Shown: positions 10,601 through 19,600 of the stretch, in pieces
Layout: each line of letters opens with the position of its first letter
Numbering within the stretch: position 1 is the first letter of the stretch
Origin: Pelargonium cotyledonis
Taxonomy: Eukaryota; Streptophyta; Magnoliopsida; Geraniales; Geraniaceae
Assembly (NCBI GenBank): GCA_036897625.1
Contig: JAYMTA010000575.1
Coordinates: 1-26,606, forward strand
DNA length: 26,606 nucleotides
Reading direction: 5' to 3'
Notes under the pieces: model-generated
Database searches by the model: none
What the model saw: only the letters and a program-made list of their open reading frames with translations
What the model was told of the DNA's origin: nothing
Position numbers and translations under genes: made by a program

Positions 10601-13600
10601 CTTAATAAGGCACCCCCTATAGAATGTTAGAACACTCTAGACACAAAGGACAATTTGGAAGCTAAGGTTGCATCCAATTTATTTTTTGTTGAATTTGATA
10701 TGAAAATGTAAATAGTAAAAAAGTAATTCATTTATATAGCTTGAAGATACATCTTTTGAAGCATTTATAGATAATGTATGCATGATTCATGCAAGTCACG
10801 TTTTCCAGTTTGTCTGTTGCAGAACAATGCCTAAAAAACTGGACAGGGGGTCGAACTGGTTTGACCTATCTGGCTAGTCAGGACCTCGGTGACATGTCAT
10901 ACAGTTTTTTTTAAAAAGATTGTCTGGGTTAGAACTGAGTGCCCCACTTTGTTCAAGAACCGGACAGTCTGGTCCAGTATTCACTGTGTTGTAATAGATG
11001 TCAAAAAAACTTGAACTTTATGGAGTATGTACTGGAGAAGTTTGTTGTGATGTATAAATTATTCAAGTGATTTAAGAAGCCAGCTGAATTTTACGACAAC
11101 AAGGCAAAATATGAAGTTGAAGGAAGCCTCTTCACATGGTTCACATGGCATACCTAAAATGAATTATAAGAAAGAAAAGGCTTATGTGGCACACAGCGAG
11201 TAACCCAGTAATTCAAGCTGGCTTTCTTTTGTGTTCTTTGTAGTTTCACCCGCTTTGACTCACAGCTGACCTGAACTGGTAACACATTTTCTGTCGATTA
11301 CGTGTGAATACAAACTCACAGGTAGTCTACTTTGTTACATGAAATTATAGGATTTGCGTAAGCTACCACCTCACCTTTTCTCATTTAATGAGTGTAGGTG
11401 TTAGCTCCAAAAACTCAATACGCCAAGTAAAGTGTGATATGTGCATATTACCCCCTTTTCCTCTGTTAAATTTTATCTGCGAAATCTTTCATTGCTAAAT
11501 CTGCTACTATATCTGGAGTTCACATAAACCATTAATTGTATGGAATTGATATGCGCTTATCTTTTAGTCCTAATAAGCTTACTGTTTATTTTTTACATGT
11601 GTACTACCATTTTAATTGTGTTCATGCTTAATGTTTGTAACTTATGATTTGAGCATTGGTATAAAGTTAAAACAAATACCCAACAAGATTTGATTCCTTA
11701 CCATCTATTACTCCATTATGCTTCAGGTTCAAAATGCTGACGATAATATATATCCAGAAAATGTGGAACCAACGCTGACTTTTATTCTTCAAGAGGCAGG
11801 CATTACTATTCTAAATAATGAGTGTGGCTTCTCTGCTGCGAATATAAGAGCACTTTGTGACGTTGGAAATTCAACAAAAAAAGGATCTGGTGCTGGATAC
11901 ATAGGGCAGAAAGGCATTGGCTTCAAATCGGTATTTCGGGTACGTTGGAAATATATATCTGTGTTTGTCATTCTTGCTTCTCTTGCTCTTGTTGTTAACT
12001 CTATGGTGCTTTTTCAGCAAACAAAATGCTGTAATAAAATTTTGCTCTTGTATATATAATAAAGGTACCTAGATTGCGAAACATTTTTGTATGTGGAACG
12101 AAAACAGGAACACATAATGTTAGGATGTTAGAGTTTGGAACGTTAGGGTTAGGGTTATTTGGAACACTCAATTTGCAATGTGGAATTTTTGTTCGAAAGG
12201 TGAAATATTTATTTAATAAAATAAAATTTGTGAGATAAAATATTTAACAAAAAGCATTGAGTAATAACATAATTAATTGAATAATTCTCAAACTTACAAC
12301 GGGAACAGAGAATTCCGTGTTCGGGTCGTTGGCCCTCCTCGTTCAGGACGAAACTTTCTGGAACGGAGATCGGCAGATCGCTATCAGGTAGCGTTTTCTG
12401 GTAACTTATATATACAAGTGCAAAATTTGACTGCTGAGTGGCCACTGCACTTCCCCACAATTCCAGAAACACTAATAGCTAGTCTACTGAAGCTAAAATG
12501 AAGAACGCCAAACAATTTGGTAGCAATTTTATATTCAGAGCATTTCAATAACTTTTATTTGTCAGTTCTAAAAGATTCTAGTATAGCAAACATGCTCGTA
12601 GTCCCTTCAGTTATGCAAATTGTCTGAGGGGATCCATTGTGTACATATTTGCTGTAGTGTGGCCCTTCCTGTTCCCATGGCATCCCATATTCTAAGGTTT
12701 TTTGAATGTTGTAAGTTCTCTTTCTTATAGCTTCATTTTTAATACTACATTTCTGAAGGTTAGGTTTAGAGATCGGTTGGATTGACCTTAGATTTATTAT
12801 TCACACTCGGTTGCTTTTTTAGTTAATGATATATTGCTGACCCGCTTTCAAACAAATGGTCTTACTGCAGGTGACAGATGCTCCAGAGATCCATTCAAAT
12901 GGGTTTCATGTCAAATTTGATATCAGTCAGGGTCAGATTGGTTTTGTGCTGCCAACACTAGTACCTCCTTGCAATCTTGACTTGTATAGTAGGCTGGCAT
13001 CCACTGACAATGATCCAAAGGTTAATGACTGCTGGAATACTTGCATTGTGCTTCCTTTCAGATCAAAATTATCAGAAGGGAGTGCAATGAATAGCATTAT
13101 GACTATGTTTTCAGATCTTCATCCTTCTTTGTTACTCTTTCTTCACCGCCTGCAGTGTATCAAATTTAGAAATATGGTCAATAATTCTCTCATTGTCATG
13201 AGAAAAGAAATTGTGGGAGATGGCATCATAAAGGTTTCGCTAGGGAAAGAGAAAATGACTTGGTTTGTAGTGTCTCAGAAAGTGAAGGCAGATATCATTC
13301 GCCGAGATGTAAAAGCAACAGAAATTGCCATAGCATTTACACTACAGGAATCAGATAGCAGGGAGTATAAGCCACGTCTAGACCAGCAACCTGCTTTTGC
13401 TTTTCTTCCTCTAAGAACATATGGTCTGAAATTTATTCTCCAAGGTGATTTTGTTCTTCCTTCATCCAGAGAGGAAGTTGATGGAAATAGTCCCTGGAAT
13501 CAGTGGTTGTTGTCAGAGTTTCCTGGTTTGTTTGTAAATGCAGAGAGATCCTTTTGCGCCCTTCCTTGTTATAGGGAGAACCCAGGAAAGGCCATAACAG

Positions 13601-16600
13601 CGTATATGAGCTTCGTTCCACTTATTGGGGAAGTGCATGGGTTTTTCTCTAGCCTTCCACGTATGATAATTTCTAAATTACGCATATCAAATTGTTTGCT
13701 TCTGGAAGGAGACAATAATGGTTGGGTTCCTCCATGTATGGTGCTACGAGGTTGGAATGAACAAGCTCACAGTCTTCTATCAGAAAACTTGCTTCGTGAA
13801 CACCTTGGCCTTGGATTCCTGCACAAAGATATAGTTTTGTCTGATCCACTAGCAAGGGCATTGGGTATTGAAGAGTATGGGCCCAAAATTTTACTTCAAG
13901 TTATGACCTCTCTTTGTCATATGGAAGATGGCCTCAAATCAATGAGTCTAGGTTGGTTATCTTCTTGGTTAAGTGAACTTCATTCTGTGTTATTCCATTC
14001 TTCGGACAGAAGTTTTCTAGAATCTGGCAGTCAATGTGATCTCATAAAACAACTTCAAGGGATTCCATTTATTCCTCTTTCAGATGGTACATATAGCTCA
14101 ATTGATGAAGGTACAATTTGGTTACCATCTGATGGCGTGGGCGTTAGCTTTGATGGCGAGAATGGGCTTGAAGCTTTTCCAAATATATATGCTAAACTTC
14201 GGACTGTAAATCCCGCCCTTTTTGCTGTTCTGTCTGTAGATATAGCAAATGAAAGCATGATATCAACAGATAGCCTGACCAGATTGCTTCATCGAATTGG
14301 AGTCCAACGGCTGTCTTCACATGAAATTACTATGGTGCACATGTTGTCAGCTTTAACTAATGACAAAACAACTGGTAAAGACAAGAATTTGATGACTGAA
14401 TATCTTTGCTTTGCAATGATCCACCTACACTCTAACTGTCCAGTTTGTCGAGTTGAAAGGGACTTCATAATCTCAGAGCTGCGAACTAAAGCTTTCATAT
14501 TGACTAATCATGGTTTTAAACGCCCTGTTGATGTGCCAATTCATTTCAGCAAAGAGTATGGGAATCCTGTTGACATAAATAAGCTAATTAATGTTGCATA
14601 TATGAAATGGCACGAGGTTGACATCTCTTACGTGAAGCATCCAAGCACTCAATCACTCTCACGTGGACTACTTAAGTGGAGGGAATTTCTCCAAGATTTA
14701 GGTGTCTCAGATTTTGTGCAGATAGTTCAAGTTGATAAGAATGTTGCTGATATATCTAATGCTGCTCTCAAGAACATTGTATGGAATAGGGATCTGATTT
14801 CCCCTGGATCACTTGCCAAAGATTGGGAATCACAAGAACTGGTTAATTTATTATCAGTTTTGTCTTCCAATGGAAGTCGGGAAAGTTGTAAATATCTCTT
14901 GGAGACCTTCAACATATTATGGGATGATTATTTTAGAGATAAGGTTGCAGGTTACTGCAGTTCTATATCTAGTGGGGATAGCAAACCTTTCAAGTCTTCA
15001 TTTATAAGGTGTGTTTGTGATGTTCAATGGGTAGCATCTAGCATAGATGATGAGCTTCACTATCCAAAGGATTTGTTCTATGATTGTGATGCTGTGCGCT
15101 TGATCATGGGATCCTCTGCTCCATATGCTGTTCCAAAGGTTAGTTCGGTGTACCTATTTACCGGATTGCTCCAGTGTTGAGTTTGTTAGCTAGCTGTGAC
15201 ATAACATGTTTGCGTAGAAAAAGATTAGAGGGGGAACATAAAATGCGTCAATTGCCTTATCTAAAACAGACAGATTGGAAGAAAGTTTTATCGTTTACCT
15301 TTATAACAAAATCCTTTATCGAAAATTTTCATCTAAAATGTAATGCTTAGCTGTAAAAGCAATTACTACCTTTTACTCGTGAAATTGAGGGTCTCATCTG
15401 ACCCTTATTTTTACTTATTAGTTCACTTGGTGATGGTATTATTGCAACAGGTGACTAATGAAAAACTAGTAAACGATATTGGGTTTAAAACTAGAGTTAC
15501 GCTTGATGATGTCATGTCAATCTTTAAAGTGTGGAGATCTCAGACCCCTTTCAAGGCCAGGTACTGCATCTTAAATTTCTTTATTTTCTGCTTTTATTTG
15601 ATTTTATATTTTAATGTTTGGATCTTTAGCACACTCTTAACATAGCTGTGATTGATTTACAATAGAAGCTAGTGGATAGGGCTCTCTTGTTCCTTGCATT
15701 GGTTCTTTTATCAATTCATGAGATGGCAATGTTGTATTCTCTTTCGCAATAGATATAGTTCTGAAATATTGAACACTTTATACATGGTGCTTAGTGTTGT
15801 TATGACATGGTAGTGATACTATTATATGACTAGTAATCAAGCTGAAGAATGACGTTTTGGTTCATTAGTAAATATATTTGCTACTCTGATCTTATTCTGT
15901 TATTTTTTCTATAAAAATAATCTTAAAAAAGCATATCGTATACTTCAGTTTTCCAAATGACCCTCTTTGTTTTTTGTTAGTTCGAATAAGGAGATTACAT
16001 CAGATCTGTAAGCATCAGATTTTACCTTGTACTATGGTAGTTGAATATCATTCTACCACAGGAGTTCTCTACATATTTTTCCACCCTGAATTTTGGATTC
16101 AATAGTGTTAAGAGTATAAAATAAATATTGGGCTTCAACTATCATGTTAAGCTTTAGATGATTTGGTCCTCTACATGGTGTCATAGCCTTATTGATCTAA
16201 AAGTCATAAGTTTGAGTCTTGCCGCCACTATGATTAAATTGTATTCAAATTCCAGCTCATAGTAATAAGAAGACCCATGCATGGATCACGTGTAAAGCGA
16301 AAATGGGCTTGCTTGCACGTGAGGGGTTGAGTATAAATTTATTTGTGAGTCTTCAACTATCAGTATAAGTTTTTTACTGTAAAGTTTGTAAAAGTTACAT
16401 AAGTAGAACTTTGCCAAGAACAGTTGCGTAGGTAGAGGTGAATTGGTTTTAAACCATTCTGGTGAACATATTTGATTGCATCTGTTGGCCAAGTGGTAAA
16501 GTTTTTTTTGGCTGCACTAAGTACAATTAAGTAGATGGAGATGAACTGGTATCAGTCAGTCAATTGGTAGGTTGCTCCATTCCTCTCCTCTTTAAGGTTA

Positions 16601-19600
16601 AGAGTTTGTAAATATTTGCATCTTATTTATATCTTTTACATCACGTAATCATATATATACTACATAATTTTTTTCTCTCTCAATATGTTATCCATTTGAA
16701 TTGTGGAAAAGCGGTTTGATACAAATTGTCCTCTGTTTATGTACAATGGTATATTTCTGCCATATAAAGTTGATGGATGTTGCATTGTGCAGAATTTCCT
16801 TTAAAGAAATTATCTATTGCCTACATTTGGATTATAGTTGTTGACCTTCTTTGTGCAGAGTTTCATGTCAAAAGTGTCTATGTTCTTTTGTTTGCTTTTG
16901 GATTATAAATATGCAGTATAATGTTGTATAGATGAATGACACTTCACCTTTTTCTTTCAGCATATCACAAATGTGCAGACTGTACACTTTCATTTTGAAT
17001 GAAATGGCTGTGTCAAAGCGAAATATTGTTCAGGAGCTCTGTTCAGAACCTTTTATATTTGTTCCATATGCATCTGACTTTGGGTCCGATGATGTGATTA
17101 CTGGAATATTTTTTACTCCAAAAGAATTATATTGGCGTGATTCGAGTGGCACCGTGGATCTCCTGAAGGAGAGAAATCCTCGGGATGGCTCTGTTGTCAA
17201 GACTCATTGTCCCTTGAACAATACCTTGTGCAATGTCTATCCAGGCCTTCGTCACTTTTTTATTGATGAGTGTGGAGTATGTGAGATCCCTCCTGTCCGT
17301 AGCTACCTTCAGATTTTGCAGCAATTATCAGCTTTTGCCTTACCATCCCAAGCAGCTAAAGCAGTGAGTAGCCAAATAAATAGAAGCAAAATTGACATGG
17401 AAATTAATTTTGGAATTTTAAAACTATATTTATTTATTTTTGCCATAGGTTTTTCGAATGTTTCTGAGTTGGACTGATGAACTGAAATCTGGACTACTGG
17501 ATTCGGAAGATATCATTTACCTTAAAGAATGCCTAAGGAAATTGGAATTTGCTATACTGCCCACTATACAAGATAAATGGGTTTCTCTACACCCTTCCTT
17601 TGGTCTTGTGTGCTGGTGTGACAATGAGAAGTTGAAGAAGGAATTTAAGAATTCAGATAATATAGATTTTCTCTACTTTGGCGAGCTAAGCAGTGATGAG
17701 ACAGAGATGCTTCAGACAAAAATGTCCACCCTCATGCAACAATTAGGGATCCCTGCTCTTTCAGAGGTATGATCTCTCACTATCTCCCTCCCCTGCAAAG
17801 TGTTTGCACATGGATGTGTGTTCCTTTTTATCCTATCTGTTCACTGTTCTAGCCTGGGCTTTTGAGATGGAGGGAACTAGGATGTTTTGGATATCTGCAT
17901 ATGTTAAATATAGTGCTAATTTTCATTTATATAACCAGTCTTGTACTCTTCTCCATTTCAATGTTTATAAGATCCTTTCCTTCTTCTAAGGTTCACCTGG
18001 TCCTTGAAAAGACCCCCAATATGGGTGATTATTCGAACAATATGTAGTTATATACTATCTTACAACATGCCTTCCAAAAGGAAAATGCAAAACCTAATGA
18101 CATGCAGCAATCTTTAAATGCAACTTAAACTGACATTCATCTCCTTTGTCATCTTTCCTCTCTTGAAGATACATATCTCTCTGTCCTATGGCTATTTTTT
18201 ATATTATAAGGAAGCATACCAATTGAGGCTCGAACCTGAGACCTCTAGAAGAGCAAACATCTTAAAAGCCAATTCCTCTGATGATAGTTGGTCTGTCCTA
18301 TGGCTATTATGCAGTGTACTTGCTAAATGGATGAACAATTTCATCTGGAGTTACTTATATTGTCTTAGTCTCTTAGATTATTACTTTGTGATTTTGTTTG
18401 TTTGTGTCCTTCCTGGCCACAATTTGTTTCCCTCTAGTCATTGGCCATTGAAAAATAAATTCTATTTGCATGTATCAAAAGGAGCTAGTAATAAAAAAGA
18501 TGTAAATTTCAGTTAAAATGGTTAATGATGCAATAGTGGGGTCAGAGTACTCACTGTTTGTAGGATCATAGTCCAGTCATTCAAGCTAGCAGTAGGATCT
18601 GAATTAATCTATAATGAGGGTGGAAAAATAATCCCCATGTCTTTCGTGTGAACCTATCAACCAGTATGAAAAAGGAGTTGGGGGTTTCATTGGGGGTGAA
18701 GTACTTTGGTAGTGTATAGTGGCTTTGGGGTCAACTGACAGATAGACCCAGATAGACTCTTATATAATACTAGTATACAGGCTACTTCTACTACCGATAT
18801 CTGCATAGAAGTTCCCTCTCTCGCTCTCTCATGTTGATAATCTACTTTTAGATTAGAGTCTAATATTTTCTTCAATCTTTTTTTTTTAATCCTTTTTTCA
18901 GGCTGTAACTCGTGAAGCTATCTATTATGGTCCAGCAAACAGTAACCTGAAAGCTTCATTGGTGAATTGGGCTCTTCCTTATGCACAGCGCTACATGTGC
19001 AGTTTATATCCTGATAAATACACTCATCTCAAGCAGTCCGGATTCGATAGGCTGAATCGTCTACGTGTTCTTGTTGTTGACAAGTTGTTCTACAGGAATG
19101 TCATTAAGAGTTCTGGTTGTGTGTCTAAGAAGCGATACGAATGTAACTGTCTTCTAGAGGTATGTAGTGAAATTGCTTCAGTTTATTTTATTGTGTGTGT
19201 GTAGCTCAGCATATTTTTATTGCATGTATTGAATTCTAGTTGGTTAAGATAGTAGCTATGGCTTTTCTTTTTGGGGATATAAATGCGGGTGTTAAATTCT
19301 TCTAAACTGTATCTCACTTATTCATTGGTTTCCAGGACGCAGTCTTGTACTCAACTCAGGAATCAGATTCTCACTCCATATATATGGAGCTTTCTCGTTT
19401 ATTATTTGAGGGAATTCCAGAATTACACTTGGCAAATTTCCTTCACATGGTTACAACCATGGCCGAATCAGGCTCCTCCGAGGAGCAAACAGAGTTCTTC
19501 ATCTTGAATAGCCAAAAGGTGCCGAAGCTTCCTGATGGAGAATCTGTATGGTCCATTTCATTAGCAGAGAATGACGAGACTCCGGAAACAAGTTCTGCTG

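Larger units (their letters stand above)
10098..11726 (+). other. NOV intron 6
   Basis: A 1629-base phase-0 intron placed inside the ATP-binding N box. It carries an LTR fragment with primer-binding site (10279-10440) and a possible worn repeat at about 10820-10990 with ACTGGAC/CCGGACAG-type words. The rest is AT-rich without coding signal. Confidence 0.75.

Noticed and set aside
10820-10990. Possible MITE or other repeat in intron 6 (ACTGGAC / CCGGACAG words)
   Set aside because: Short inverted words only; no clear terminal repeats or target duplication.
16470-16620. tRNA-like words (TGGCCAAGTGGTAAAG and CAGTCAATTGGTAGG) in intron 9
   Set aside because: A-box-like strings without a well-placed B box or acceptor-stem pairing; not a tRNA gene and too worn to call a SINE.
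18118-18516. 132-residue open frame in NOV intron 11
   Set aside because: It runs straight through the SINE and its duplications; hydrophobic T-rich translation, intronic.
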